Source of the DNA: an uncultured Roseovarius sp.
GTDB lineage: Bacteria; Pseudomonadota; Alphaproteobacteria; Rhodobacterales; Rhodobacteraceae
Direction: 5' to 3'
Assembly: GCF_947489715.1 (NCBI RefSeq)
Contig: NZ_CANLER010000001.1
Location: forward strand, 992,001-1,056,000
Length of the DNA stretch: 64,000 nt
The notes below the pieces were generated by a model. That model had not been told where the DNA came from and made no database searches. It was given only the letters and a program-made list of their open reading frames with translations. Below are positions 8,507-17,575 of the stretch, piece after piece (the stretch's first letter is position 1; each line of letters starts with the position of its first letter). The position numbers and the translations under genes were made by a program.

Positions 8507-10255
8507 ATGCGCATCGCCAAGAAATTCCTTATTTGCCTGACTGCCACTGCCCTCGCGGGTACTGCACTGGCCCAGGATCCTGCCCCCGAAATCGGCTATG
8601 GCTGGGAAGACAAGCATTCGGTCACTGCCAGCGATTTCATGGTCTCCGCCGCCAACCCGATCGCGGTACAGGCAGGCTACGATATCCTCGCCGATGGCGG
8701 CACGGCTGCGGATGCGATGATCGCGGTGCAACTGATGCTGAACCTGGTGGAGCCGCAATCATCGGGCATCGGCGGTGGCGCGTTCCTGCTCTACTGGGAT
8801 GCGTCGTCGAAAACCCTGTCCACGTTTGACGCCCGCGAAACCGCCCCCGCCGCCGCCCAACCCGAACGTTTCCTATTGCCGAACGGCGAAAAAATGCCTT
8901 TTGGCGAGGCGATATCCGGCGGGCAGTCCGTCGGCGTGCCCGGCGTGCCGAAACTGCTGGAGGTTACCCACGCGCTTTACGGTAGGAAAGACTGGTCGTC
9001 GCTCTTTCAATCCACCATCGAACAGGCGGAAAACGGCTTTGTCGTCTCGCCGCGCATGGCCAGTTCCATCCAGAGCACCATCGCCTGGGGATCACCCCTC
9101 AGTGCCTTTCCCGGCGCAAAGAAGTATTTCTTTACCGAAGACGGCAGCCCGGTCCCCGCCGGAACATTGCTCAAGAACCCCGCCTATGCCGACACCCTGC
9201 GCCTCATGGCGCGCGACGGGGTGAAACCCTTCTATCAGGGCGAGATTGCCCAAGACATCGTGGCCGCCGTCGCCGCCACATCGACAGTTGAAAACAACAT
9301 CACCCTGCAGGACATGGCCGACTATCGCGTCAAGCTGCGCCCGGCGATCTGCGCCGATTATCGCGGCTACGATATCTGCGGCATGGGGCCGCCCACATCG
9401 GGCGGGCTGACCGTCGGGCAGATATTAGGCATCCTTGGTAATTATGACGTGAAATCAATCGGCTGGGGGGCAGAGTTCGTGCACCTTTATGCCGAGGCTG
9501 CAAAGCTGGCCTATGCCGACCGCGCACTTTACATGGCTGATCCTGATTTTGTCGATGTGCCTTCCAAAGGCCTGCTGGATCAGACCTATCTGGCGGATCG
9601 TGCCGGGCTGATTGATCCCGGCGCTGCCAGCGAACCCCGCAGCGCCGGTCAGCCGCCCGAGGATCACACCCAGTTGCTGGCCCCTTCGGTAAACCCTGAT
9701 CGGCCCGGCACCAGTCACATCGTCATCCGCGACAGTTATGGCAATGCCCTGTCGATGACCACGACCATTGAAACCGCCTTCGGCAGCCGCGTCTTTGTCC
9801 GGGGCTTCCTGCTCAATAACGAACTGACCGATTTCGACCGCGCACCCAAGGATGGCGACCGGCTGGTGGCCAACCGGGTCGAAGGCGGCAAACGCCCGCG
9901 CAGCTCGATGTCGCCGACCATCGTGATGAAGGACGGATCGCCCTATCTGCTCATCGGCTCGCCGGGCGGCAGCCGGATCATCAACTACGTGGCCAAAACC
10001 ATCATCGCCATCCTCGACTGGGAGATGGATCCGCAGGATGCGATCGAAACCGGGCACTTCCTGCACCGCAACGGTGCCAGCCTCGATCTCGAAGAAAACA
10101 CCTCGGCCGCCGACCATGCCGACGCGCTGACCGCCATGGGTCACACCGTCGAAATCCGCGATCTGAACAGTGGGTTACATGCGATTCTGATCCGGGATGA
10201 CACGCTGATCGGCGCTGCCGACCCCCGGCGCGAAGGGGTCGCATTGGGGCAGTAG
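8507..10255 (+). CDS. ggt: Gamma-glutamyltransferase (periplasmic Ntn hydrolase)
   Basis: A 582-residue precursor that transfers or hydrolyses gamma-glutamyl groups, as from glutathione, in the periplasm. It has a signal peptide (MRIAKKFLICLTATALAGTALA, cleavage near residue 22), the family blocks GIGGGAFLLYWD and SGGLTVGQILG, and the self-cleavage site at Thr402 (PGTSHIVI), leaving a small subunit of about 180 residues as expected. The binding loop near SSMSPTIVMKDGSPYLLIGSPGG is intact. ATG 8507 follows GACGAGG. An upstream in-frame ATG at 8390 would put a long tail before the signal peptide. It stands between two blocks of serine-cycle genes with its own upstream terminator, so it is probably a separate transcription unit. 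Confidence 0.92.
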   Translation: MRIAKKFLICLTATALAGTALAQDPAPEIGYGWEDKHSVTASDFMVSAANPIAVQAGYDILADGGTAADAMIAVQLMLNLVEPQSSGIGGGAFLLYWDASSKTLSTFDARETAPAAAQPERFLLPNGEKMPFGEAISGGQSVGVPGVPKLLEVTHALYGRKDWSSLFQSTIEQAENGFVVSPRMASSIQSTIAWGSPLSAFPGAKKYFFTEDGSPVPAGTLLKNPAYADTLRLMARDGVKPFYQGEIAQDIVAAVAATSTVENNITLQDMADYRVKLRPAICADYRGYDICGMGPPTSGGLTVGQILGILGNYDVKSIGWGAEFVHLYAEAAKLAYADRALYMADPDFVDVPSKGLLDQTYLADRAGLIDPGAASEPRSAGQPPEDHTQLLAPSVNPDRPGTSHIVIRDSYGNALSMTTTIETAFGSRVFVRGFLLNNELTDFDRAPKDGDRLVANRVEGGKRPRSSMSPTIVMKDGSPYLLIGSPGGSRIINYVAKTIIAILDWEMDPQDAIETGHFLHRNGASLDLEENTSAADHADALTAMGHTVEIRDLNSGLHAILIRDDTLIGAADPRREGVALGQ

Positions 10256-10368
10256 AATACCCTGCATGCGGGGCGGGCAGCACTTGGGTTTCCTATCGTA
10301 AACACCTGTTATTCTTAGGATACTTCTGCGCGCTCTTGGGTGCCCCACTGCATCCCGAACGCGCCCGA

Positions 10369-10389
10369 CGGGTAGTCACCCCCTACCCG
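10369..10389. promoter_or_regulatory. Second copy of the CGGGTAG/CTACCCG palindrome
   Basis: CGGGTAG-TCACCCC-CTACCCG, 136 bp before the malyl-CoA lyase start. The arms are identical to the site before sgaA at 6034-6053 and the spacer is one base longer. The word ATCAAACC also follows both sites before the start codon. This suggests one regulator acts on both serine-cycle transcripts. Confidence 0.6.
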
Positions 10390-10525
10390 TTCGGTTCGCC
10401 AACCCAACCCCAAGCGTGCATTCTTACCCAGGGGAAAGTGTCTCCTCCGGCACATCCACGCGACACTTGGATCAAACCAGTGCGCGCAATTCCGCGTGAC
10501 CGGGTGGCAATAAGGACATGACTGA

Positions 10526-11470
10526 ATGAGCTACACGCTGCACCCCCTGAAGAAACAACGCCTGCAACGGTCTGAACTGGCCGTTCCGGGGTCGAACCCG
10601 ACGATGATCGACAAGGCCGCCGACTCGGATGTCGATTACATCTTCCTCGATCTTGAAGATGCGGTTGCCCCGCCGGAAAAGGTCCAGGCCCGTTCCAACA
10701 TCATTCAGGCGCTCAACGACATCGACTGGAAAGCCAAAGGCAAGACCATGTCGATCCGGATCAATGGCCTCGACACCCACTACATGTACCGCGACGTCGT
10801 CGAGATCGTCGAACAGGCCGGGCAGCATCTGGACACGATCCTGGTACCCAAAGTAGGCGTGCCCGCAGACCTTTACACGGTCGAAACCATGGTCAGCCAG
10901 ATCGAAGAGGCGATGGGCTTCACCCATCAGATCGGCCTTGAGGCACTGATTGAAACCGCGCTTGGCATGGCCAATGTCGAGGCCATCGCGGCGGCACCCG
11001 GTCGTCTGGAAGCGATGCATTTCGGCGTCGCTGACTATGCGGCCTCGAACCGCGCGCGCACCGTTGTGATCGGCGGCCTGAATCCCGACTACCCGGGCGA
11101 TCAGTGGCATTTTGCCCTCAGCCGCATGACCGTTGCCTGCCGCGCCTACGGATTGCGCGCCATCGACGGGCCGTTCGGCGATTTCAGCGATCCCGACAGT
11201 TTCATCCTCGCCGCCAAACGCGCCGCTGCCCTGGGTATCGAAGGCAAATGGGCCATTCACCCCAGCCAAATCGAACTGGCCAATCAGGTCTTTTCACCGC
11301 CCGAGGCCGAGGTTACCCGTGCCCGCCGCATCATCGAAGAACTGCGCAAGGCCGAGGCTGAGGGCAAAGGCGCTGCCAGCCTTGACGGCAAGATGATCGA
11401 CGCCGCCAGTGAACGCATGGCCAACAACGTCATCGCCGTCGACGACGCCATCCAAGCTCAATCCAAGTAA
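10526..11470 (+). CDS. mcl: Malyl-CoA / beta-methylmalyl-CoA lyase
   Basis: Cleaves L-malyl-CoA to acetyl-CoA and glyoxylate, the closing step of the serine cycle. It can also act in glyoxylate or methylmalyl-CoA metabolism. The 314-residue HpcH/HpaI aldolase-family protein has [15 protein letters not shown] near residue 35 (acidic Mg2+ region), [13 protein letters not shown], and [10 protein letters not shown]. The C-terminal [19 protein letters not shown] block is typical of the CitE/malyl-CoA lyase group. ATG 10526 follows AAGGACATGACTGA. mtkA follows 13 bp downstream. The palindrome at 10369 lies in the leader region. The enzyme class is sure. The exact CoA ester is taken from the adjacent malate-CoA ligase genes. 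Confidence 0.92.
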   Translation: MSYTLHPLKKQRLQRSELAVPGSNPTMIDKAADSDVDYIFLDLEDAVAPPEKVQARSNIIQALNDIDWKAKGKTMSIRINGLDTHYMYRDVVEIVEQAGQHLDTILVPKVGVPADLYTVETMVSQIEEAMGFTHQIGLEALIETALGMANVEAIAAAPGRLEAMHFGVADYAASNRARTVVIGGLNPDYPGDQWHFALSRMTVACRAYGLRAIDGPFGDFSDPDSFILAAKRAAALGIEGKWAIHPSQIELANQVFSPPEAEVTRARRIIEELRKAEAEGKGAASLDGKMIDAASERMANNVIAVDDAIQAQSK

Positions 11471-11483
11471 GGAGACCCCGAAA

Positions 11484-12674
11484 ATGGATATCCATGAATA
11501 TCAGGCCAAGGAGCTTCTGACGAAGTTCGGCGTGAACGTGCCGCGCGGGGGCATTGCCTATAGCCCCGAACAGGCGGTTTACCGCGCGCAAGAGCTTTCG
11601 GGCGACAAATGCGTGGTCAAGGCGCAGATCCACTCGGGCGCACGCGGCAAGGCGGGCGGCGTGCGTGTCTGCTCGTCGGATGACGAGATTGCCGATGCCG
11701 CAAGTTGGATGCTGGGCCGCAAGCTGGTGACACATCAGACCGGTCCTCAGGGCAAGCTGGTCAACCGGCTTTATGTCGAAGAGGCCACCGATATCGCGCA
11801 GGAGCTTTACCTGGGCTTTGTCATGGATCGCACCGAAGAGCGTGTGGTTGTCGTAGCCTCAGCCCAAGGCGGCATGGAGATCGAGGATATCTCGGCCAAT
11901 GAACCCGATTCCATCATCCGTTCGGTGGTTGATCCGGCCGTTGGCATGCAAGCCTTCCAGGCCCGCGAAATCGCCTTTTCGCTCGGCCTTGATGCAGCAC
12001 TCATTCCACAGGCGGTCAAGGCCATCACCGGCTGCTACCGCGCCATGGACGAACTTGACGCCACCATGGTCGAGGTGAACCCGATGGTCGTCACCGGCAG
12101 CGGCGAGATCGTAGCGCTGGACGCCAAGCTCAGCTTTGACGAAAACGCGCTTTTCCGCCGCCCCGAGATTTCCGAACTGCGCGACAAGAGCCAGGAAGAT
12201 CAACGCGAAACCTACGCCAATGACCGTGGCCTCAACTATATCGGCCTCGAAGGCAAGATCGGCTGCATCGTCAACGGCGCGGGCCTCGCGATGGCCACGC
12301 TCGACATGATCAAGATGGCCGGTGGCGAGCCTGCGAACTTCCTTGATGTGGGCGGCGGCGCCAGCCCCGAACGCGTTTTGATGTCCTTCAAGGCCGTCCT
12401 CAATGACCCCAATGTCGAGGCGATCCTGGTGAACATCTTCGCCGGCATCAACCGCTGCGACTGGATCGCCGAGGGTGTCGTGCGCGCCGTGCAGGAACTC
12501 AATCTGAAAATGCCGCTGGTGGTGCGCCTCAGTGGCACCAATGTCGAAGAGGGTCAGAAAATCCTCAACGAAAGCGGGCTCAGCATCACCACCGCAAACA
12601 CCCTGGCCGAAGCCGCCGAAAAGGTGGTTTCCCAGTGGAAAACAGCCGAAGCCAAAGAAATGGAGACCGCGTGA
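11484..12674 (+). CDS. mtkA: Malate-CoA ligase (malate thiokinase) beta subunit
   Basis: ATP-grasp subunit that with MtkB converts malate, CoA and ATP to malyl-CoA. The 396-residue protein starts [22 protein letters not shown] as in SucC-type subunits, continues with [38 protein letters not shown] and a CoA-ligase domain with [29 protein letters not shown]. Sequence alone would also fit succinyl-CoA synthetase beta. The position between malyl-CoA lyase and its alpha partner, in a serine-cycle cluster, points to malate. ATG 11484 follows AAGGAG. An in-frame upstream ATG at 11409 lies within mcl. It overlaps mtkB by one base (TGATG), suggesting coupled translation. Confidence 0.9.
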   Translation: MDIHEYQAKELLTKFGVNVPRGGIAYSPEQAVYRAQELSGDKCVVKAQIHSGARGKAGGVRVCSSDDEIADAASWMLGRKLVTHQTGPQGKLVNRLYVEEATDIAQELYLGFVMDRTEERVVVVASAQGGMEIEDISANEPDSIIRSVVDPAVGMQAFQAREIAFSLGLDAALIPQAVKAITGCYRAMDELDATMVEVNPMVVTGSGEIVALDAKLSFDENALFRRPEISELRDKSQEDQRETYANDRGLNYIGLEGKIGCIVNGAGLAMATLDMIKMAGGEPANFLDVGGGASPERVLMSFKAVLNDPNVEAILVNIFAGINRCDWIAEGVVRAVQELNLKMPLVVRLSGTNVEEGQKILNESGLSITTANTLAEAAEKVVSQWKTAEAKEMETA

Positions 12675-13555
12675 TGGCCATTCTGATCGACAAGGAAACC
12701 AAGGTTCTGGTGATGGGTATCACCGGCCGCATCGGCAGCTTCCATGCGCAGGACATGATCAACCACGGCACCAATGTCGTGGGCGGCGTGACACCCGGCA
12801 AGGGCGGCACCACCCATCACGGCCTGCCCGTGTTCAACACCGTCAAAGGCGCGGTTGCGGAAACCGGCGCAACGCTGGCGATCTGCTTTGTCCCACCGCC
12901 CTTTGCCGCTGACGCGATCATGGAAGCGGCTGATGCAGGCATCAAGACCTGCGTCTGCATCGCCGACGGCATCCCGGCGCAGGACATGATCCGCGTCAAA
13001 CGCTACATGCGCCGCTACAAGTCGGAAAACCGGATGCGCCTCATCGGCCCCAACTGCGCGGGCATCATCACGCCCGGACAGGCCTTTGCCGGCCTCATGC
13101 CGCCGCATATCTATCAGCCCGGTCGCATCGGCATCATTGGTCGCTCAGGCACGCTGGGATACGAGGCCGCCAGCCAGATGAAAGATAAGGGCATCGGCGT
13201 CAGCTCCTCCATTGGCATCGGCGGCGATCCGATCAACGGCTCGTCGTTCCGCGATATTCTGGAGCTGTTCGAGAATGACCCGGATACCGATGCCGTGGTG
13301 CTGGTCGGCGAAATCGGCGGCCCGCAAGAAGCGGAAGCGGCCGAATATATCCGCGACCACATGAAAAAGCCCGTTGCGGCCTATATCGCGGGCCTCTCGG
13401 CGCCCAAGGGCCGTCGCATGGGCCATGCCGGAGCCATCGTCTCGGCCTTCGGCGAATCTGCACAGGAAAAGGTCGAGATCCTGAAAGAGGCAGGCGTTAC
13501 CATCGTCCCCACCCCGTCCTCATTTGGTGAGGTCGTGGAAAAGATGATCGCCTGA
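12674..13555 (+). CDS. mtkB: Malate-CoA ligase (malate thiokinase) alpha subunit
   Basis: CoA-binding subunit of malate thiokinase, 293 residues. The N-terminal CoA-binding fold reads [25 protein letters not shown], followed by the GPNCAGIITPG loop and GRSGTLGYEA. The phosphohistidine segment GRRMGHAGAIVS places His251 as the transient phosphorylation site. It uses the ATG in the TGATG overlap with mtkA, so both chains should be made in equal amounts. A strong terminator follows at 13564. Succinyl-CoA synthetase alpha is the alternative by sequence, and the operon context favours malate. Confidence 0.9.
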   Translation: MAILIDKETKVLVMGITGRIGSFHAQDMINHGTNVVGGVTPGKGGTTHHGLPVFNTVKGAVAETGATLAICFVPPPFAADAIMEAADAGIKTCVCIADGIPAQDMIRVKRYMRRYKSENRMRLIGPNCAGIITPGQAFAGLMPPHIYQPGRIGIIGRSGTLGYEAASQMKDKGIGVSSSIGIGGDPINGSSFRDILELFENDPDTDAVVLVGEIGGPQEAEAAEYIRDHMKKPVAAYIAGLSAPKGRRMGHAGAIVSAFGESAQEKVEILKEAGVTIVPTPSSFGEVVEKMIA

Positions 13556-13563
13556 CCGACCCC

Positions 13564-13604
13564 GACGCGGCCCTGACCCTCCCCGGGGCCGCGTCACCTT
13601 TTTT
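13564..13604 (+). terminator. Rho-independent terminator after mcl-mtkAB
   Basis: GACGCGGCCC and GGGCCGCGTC form a perfect 10-bp stem around a 12-base C-rich loop. Two bases beyond ACC a run of six T follows. It ends the mcl-mtkA-mtkB transcript 8 bp after the mtkB stop. Confidence 0.88.
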
Positions 13605-13711
13605 CCGGTCTTTACCGGGCCCGCACCCTCCCCAAAATCGTTTGACCCGTATCAAAGCCCGGCGCCGCCGCATGCGCTAGCGTAGGGATTGATAGAATGT
13701 GGAGGACCCCA

Positions 13712-14026
13712 ATGGATTTGGAGAGACAGAAGACGGTTTTGCAAAAACGTCGCAACAAGTTGACCGCCGACCTGACCAAGGTCGAAAACAGTCTGGATGA
13801 AACCCCCAGCAAGGATTGGGAGGATCGCTCATCAGAGCGGCAGGGCGACGAGGTGCTTGAATCGCTTGGCATGGCCGAACTGGCCGAGCTCCGGCGGGTC
13901 GATGCCGCGCTGACGCGGGTCGCCGACGGCACATATGGCGATTGCCAGCAATGCGGCGAACAGATTTCGGCGGCACGGCTGGAGTTGCTGCCCGACACCC
14001 CTTTCTGCAAAAGCTGTGCCCTCTGA
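13712..14026 (+). CDS. DksA/TraR-type C4 zinc-finger protein
   Basis: A 104-residue protein with a charged N-terminal coiled-coil-like region (residues 1-70, MDLERQKTVLQKRRNKLTAD) and a C-terminal zinc finger with Cys78-x2-Cys81 and Cys99-x2-Cys102. Full-length DksA has about 150 residues. This short version resembles the stand-alone TraR/YbiI-like group that may bind the RNA polymerase secondary channel. The target is not known. ATG 13712 is preceded by GGAGGACCCCA. An in-frame codon at 13697 lacks a ribosome site. It stands alone after the serine-cycle terminator. Confidence 0.82.
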   Translation: MDLERQKTVLQKRRNKLTADLTKVENSLDETPSKDWEDRSSERQGDEVLESLGMAELAELRRVDAALTRVADGTYGDCQQCGEQISAARLELLPDTPFCKSCAL

Positions 14027-14049
14027 TCCGGTGCCCACTTCTTCAGCCG

Positions 14050-14180
14050 CTAGACCCCGATAGGCGCGTTGTCGGGCACCGCGATGACCCGGCTACCCTC
14101 CTCGAAATCCTTCAAGGTGAAATCCCACGCCACCCCGGACCAATGGACCGTCATCTCGCGTTCATGCGCGCGGTCCGTTT
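14050..14180 (-). pseudogene. 3' fragment of a duplicated C45 hydrolase gene
   Basis: Read on the minus strand, this ends REMTVHWSGVAWDFTLK... to ...APIGV followed by a TAG stop. Over the last 36 codons it matches the C-terminus of the intact C45 gene at 15052 in 32 residues. Similarity fades upstream of the REM triplet, near 14165-14180, and no start or body is present. The VPLPA-CTERM gene lies between scrap and intact gene. It is either the remains of a tandem paralogue or a target duplication created when the intervening segment entered. Confidence 0.85.
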
Positions 14181-14202
14181 GCACGACACTGCGGATGCTT
14201 GC

Positions 14203-14913
14203 TCAGCCCCGCCTAATCCTGAAAAGGGCAAACAAGCCTGCGAAAAGAAGCACCCCACTCGCCGGCAATGGAACCGCAGCGGGCGTAGGTGTCTTGTCGG
14301 AATAGTCGATGACAAGCCGGGCGGTCGTGGTGCCCAGATAACGATTTTGAGGCGCCCAGACGGGAATACCGAAACTTGTACCAAAGGCAACTTCACTACC
14401 GCCTGATCCATCGACATTTGTCTGTAAAGCGCTCAACCCCTCGGCATTGAATGCAATCGAAAGAAGATCGCCGGCTTTCGTATTGGCATCCAGCAGCCTG
14501 GATCCCAGCGAAACTGGTCCGAAATTCGGATAGATGGTGCGGTTGGTCGAAAATGTCGGACTTTTAAAGTTGTCGGTCTTCAGCACGGTCAGATCGCCGG
14601 AATATCCTTCGACACTTAGCGTTTCGTTTTGCGCACTGATAAATGAGTGAACACCCAGCTGCAATGTGACAGAATCTACCGTAACAGACCTGCCCTTGAT
14701 CTGCGCCAGATCGAATATGTAATGCGATTTAAAGACATCACCATAGGTTCGAAAGGTCCCGGTGATCGGCACCGCACGCGCCTGATTAATACCCCCGCGG
14801 CTGGTATAGCCAAGCCTTGTCGCATCCAGTGTGATCGTGGTGGCATGGGCCGTTTCCGCGACTATCAGAAAACTGGCCAATACGCCAAAAAGCGTTAACG
14901 AGCGAATAAACAA
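14203..14913 (-). CDS. Exported protein with VPLPA-type C-terminal sorting signal
   Basis: A 236-residue secreted protein. Residues 1-25 form a signal peptide (MFIRSLTLFGVLASFLIVAETAHA). The middle is beta-rich without a family I recognise (LGYTSRGGINQARAV, SHYIFDLAQIKGR, VTLQLGVHSF), vaguely like DNRLRE surface modules. The C-terminus is AAVPLPASG, then a hydrophobic helix LLFAGLFALFRI and RRG, the VPLPA variant of PEP-CTERM signals processed by an exosortase, which is not in this window. Base composition is visibly less GC-rich than its neighbours. The gene is flanked by the duplicated C45 3' end, which suggests later arrival. Function unknown, probably cell surface or extracellular. Confidence 0.78.
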   Translation of the reverse strand: MFIRSLTLFGVLASFLIVAETAHATTITLDATRLGYTSRGGINQARAVPITGTFRTYGDVFKSHYIFDLAQIKGRSVTVDSVTLQLGVHSFISAQNETLSVEGYSGDLTVLKTDNFKSPTFSTNRTIYPNFGPVSLGSRLLDANTKAGDLLSIAFNAEGLSALQTNVDGSGGSEVAFGTSFGIPVWAPQNRYLGTTTARLVIDYSDKTPTPAAVPLPASGVLLFAGLFALFRIRRG

Positions 14914-15051
14914 TTAAAAGTCCCCCAACTTGTAATTTTGAACACTATTACCAAGGCCAATCCAATAATCAAGCCGTGTCCGCGTCGGGGAAAACGTCTT
15001 TAAGTTGAAGAATGGCACCCGGAAATTTGATGGGGTTTTGACTGCTGTGCG

Positions 15052-16041
15052 TCAAACACCAATCGGTGTGTTTTCGGGCACCGCGATGACCCGGCTACCC
15101 TCCTCGAAATCCTTCAGGGTGAAATCCCACGCGGCCCCGGGCCAGTGGACTGTCATCTCGCGTTTGCGCGGTCGATAGACGGCTGTGTAGAGCGTGCCGA
15201 ACCCGACCGAGAACGCCGTTGAATAAAGCGGTGGCTTCAGGAAGGCGTTGATAAACTTCTCTTCGGTCTCGCGGTGCAAGGTCAGGCGTTGCAGCAAGTA
15301 ACGTTCACGCTCGACCGTGGCGGTGAACCGCGCGTGGCTGACCCATTCGACGTTTTCCTGATGGTTCGTGGCCACCGCCGCATGGGTGATCACCGCAGGG
15401 CGATCGGGGGCCATCATCGCTGTCAGATAACGCCGTTTGGCATCCAGCACGGTCACGTTATAGCTCATATGCGTGGGCACCCGCGCCAGCACCTCGCCGG
15501 CCTCTTCGGCGGTTTTGCAGGTCTGCAGCACATAGCGCAGGATCAGCGGTACGCCAAAGCCTTCGCCGACCACGCGCCGCCCGCCAAATGTCAATGAGAT
15601 CGCCAGCCCGGCATCATTGGTGCCATCCACCAGCCCCCAAAGACCGTCAGAGGTGCCCATCACCCCGCGCCCCTGCCATTTCGTGCGCAGGATCAGGCTG
15701 TCAAAGGCATGCGGATCATAGTCATAGTTCCGCACCATGACCGGCTGCTTGCCGGGCCAGATCGCCTGGGAACAGCCCGAAAGATACGGGGGCGGGCAGT
15801 AAAAGCTCAGAAACCGCGCCTGCTGATCGCCACCGCCGACCAGCTCGCACAGCTCATCGTATAGCGGCACGATCTCGGGCATGTGCTTTTCCAGTGCCCG
15901 GCGGCATTCCAGATATTTCGGGCGGGCATTATCGCCCTCGCGGGACCACCAGCGGTGATAATCCGGCCAATATTCAGCAAAAAGCCCGGCCCATTTAGGG
16001 CCGGGTTGATCTTCGGATATGGCACGCCAGAGAACGTCCAT
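15052..16041 (-). CDS. C45-family autoproteolytic acyltransferase/amide hydrolase
   Basis: A 329-residue Ntn-hydrolase of the C45 type (isopenicillin N acyltransferase, insect Tan). The motif SGCSQAIW puts Cys90 as the likely self-cleavage nucleophile, followed by VMVRNYDYDP and GLWGLVDGTNDAGLAISLTFGG, as in choloylglycine/C45 folds. Known members form or break amide bonds between an acyl group and an amine. It is the last gene of a minus-strand operon: nitrilase, decarboxylase, ATP-grasp and C45, with a 10-bp gap to the ATP-grasp gene, so an amine conjugate is the inferred substrate. The ribosome site before ATG 16041 is weak. A duplicate of its last codons lies at 14050. Confidence 0.8.
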   Translation of the reverse strand: MDVLWRAISEDQPGPKWAGLFAEYWPDYHRWWSREGDNARPKYLECRRALEKHMPEIVPLYDELCELVGGGDQQARFLSFYCPPPYLSGCSQAIWPGKQPVMVRNYDYDPHAFDSLILRTKWQGRGVMGTSDGLWGLVDGTNDAGLAISLTFGGRRVVGEGFGVPLILRYVLQTCKTAEEAGEVLARVPTHMSYNVTVLDAKRRYLTAMMAPDRPAVITHAAVATNHQENVEWVSHARFTATVERERYLLQRLTLHRETEEKFINAFLKPPLYSTAFSVGFGTLYTAVYRPRKREMTVHWPGAAWDFTLKDFEEGSRVIAVPENTPIGV

Positions 16042-16051
16042 ATCAGATGGC

Positions 16052-17548
16052 TCAGAGGATCTTGTGGTGGTTGTCCGACAGCTCCTGCGCCGTCGGCAGG
16101 GGCCGCGCCTCGAACGCCGACTTGATCCCGTGAATCCACCGTTTGGCGCGCTCGTTCAGCTTGAAACCTGGGGTCATCGAGCGCCCGCGCGTCACCAGAA
16201 TGCCCAGATCGGCGCCCTCATAACGGAAATCACCGGGTTTCTGGATGCGCAGGAAGAACGCCTCGTTCTCATTCTCGACCGCACGGCGGTGATAATCGAA
16301 CCGGTTGAACTCCACCCGGCCATCTTCCTTCATCGTGTAGATGCCGGTAGGCGGTGCCTTGGTGATCACATCGACGCTGTCATCGGTATGCTTGATCACC
16401 ATCTGCGACCAGTTGTCGATCATGTCCGGATCGGCCCAACGCGCGTTCAGCTCATCCACGTCCAGCTTGAATTTTTTGGAACAGAATTCCAGCAGGTGGA
16501 ACAGAAAGAGCGGCGCATCCGCATGGGCAAAGGCCGCATGGTTGGTCATCGACGAGGCCCCGGTGATGCGCGGGTTCAGCTCACCCAGCCAGAGATCGCC
16601 GGTCTTCTTGTCGATCAGGAAATCCAGCTCGAAATAGCCACGATAGCCTTCCTTGCGCAGCTGTTCACCGAACTTGAAGGTCAGATCGCGGGCCTTTTCA
16701 CGCACCTTGGGCGAAAACGCGGTCGCAAAGATTTCATTGCCGCACCAACCGCCGCGATAGGGCGTCAGCTCCTTGAAACCCACCAGTTCGGTCATCAGCG
16801 GACCCACGATGGTGCCCTGCTCGGTGGCGCAGGCCTCGATCGCCGAGCCCCGGCAATCAATCCGCTTCATGATCTTGATCTCGCCCTCGCCAACGATCTC
16901 GTGCTCGTGGCGGCGGAAATCGGCCTCGGACTTGATGAAAAACGTGGTGTGGCCGCTGTCACCAAAGGCCGATTGCAACACTAGGTCGTGACCGATGCCC
17001 GCCTTGTCGCAGGTCTTGCGCAGATCCGCGTAATCCTTGACCACACTCAGCGTATTGGGAACCGAGGGCACACCCGCCTTGTTGCCGATCCGCACGGTTT
17101 CGATCTTGTTGTCCATCCGCGTGCGCAGCTTCGCCTTGGGGAACCAGACCTTGCCGCCCAGTTCCTTGACCAGCCGCTCGGTCTCCTCGTCGAACATCAG
17201 GAAGACGAAATTGGGCTTGCCGCCACGGCGTTTGATCAGGTCAATCACCTCTTTGTGCTGCAAGAGGTAATTGTTGATATCCTCAATCGACTGGAACTCC
17301 GCATGCGGTGCCTCGGACGGGCAGAACACGTTGGGGTGCTGACCGTCATAACAATCTATATAACTGATAAACTTGAAATTCTTGGCCCATTCATCCAACC
17401 CCAACAGGTTGAAATTGGTCGCCGACACGAAATAGATCGGATCTTCGCTGCGGTGAAAATACCGCCGGATTTCCGAGATGTTCTGCAACACCTTGCGCGG
17501 TTTCGGTTTTGCTTTTGCTTTGGGTTTGGTCGAGGTTTTCTTGGCCAT
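16052..17548 (-). CDS. ATP-grasp ligase of unknown substrate (biotin-carboxylase-like)
   Basis: A 498-residue protein. A Lys/Pro-rich N-terminus (MAKKTSTKPKAKAKPKPRK) is followed by a Rossmann-like region (IYFVSATNFNLLGLDEWAKN), the ATP-binding subdomain (VLQSAFGDSGHTTFFIKSEAD) and the Mg2+-binding catalytic end GELNPRITGASSMTNHAAFA, where Glu and Asn of ELNPR are the expected metal ligands. No biotinyl or swivelling carboxylase module is present, so carboxylase activity is not supported. ATP-grasp enzymes of this shape ligate a carboxylate to an amine or thiol. It lies 27 bp after the PLP decarboxylase gene and 10 bp before the C45 gene. GGGAGGG precedes ATG 17548. Confidence 0.75.
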   Translation of the reverse strand: MAKKTSTKPKAKAKPKPRKVLQNISEIRRYFHRSEDPIYFVSATNFNLLGLDEWAKNFKFISYIDCYDGQHPNVFCPSEAPHAEFQSIEDINNYLLQHKEVIDLIKRRGGKPNFVFLMFDEETERLVKELGGKVWFPKAKLRTRMDNKIETVRIGNKAGVPSVPNTLSVVKDYADLRKTCDKAGIGHDLVLQSAFGDSGHTTFFIKSEADFRRHEHEIVGEGEIKIMKRIDCRGSAIEACATEQGTIVGPLMTELVGFKELTPYRGGWCGNEIFATAFSPKVREKARDLTFKFGEQLRKEGYRGYFELDFLIDKKTGDLWLGELNPRITGASSMTNHAAFAHADAPLFLFHLLEFCSKKFKLDVDELNARWADPDMIDNWSQMVIKHTDDSVDVITKAPPTGIYTMKEDGRVEFNRFDYHRRAVENENEAFFLRIQKPGDFRYEGADLGILVTRGRSMTPGFKLNERAKRWIHGIKSAFEARPLPTAQELSDNHHKIL

Positions 17549-17575
17549 GTTTTCTGGTCCCTCCCTGTTTATCGT

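Noticed and set aside
16052-17548. Calling the ATP-grasp protein a biotin carboxylase
   Set aside because: There is no biotinyl carrier or carboxyltransferase gene nearby and no carboxylase-specific module. Only the ATP-grasp core is supported.
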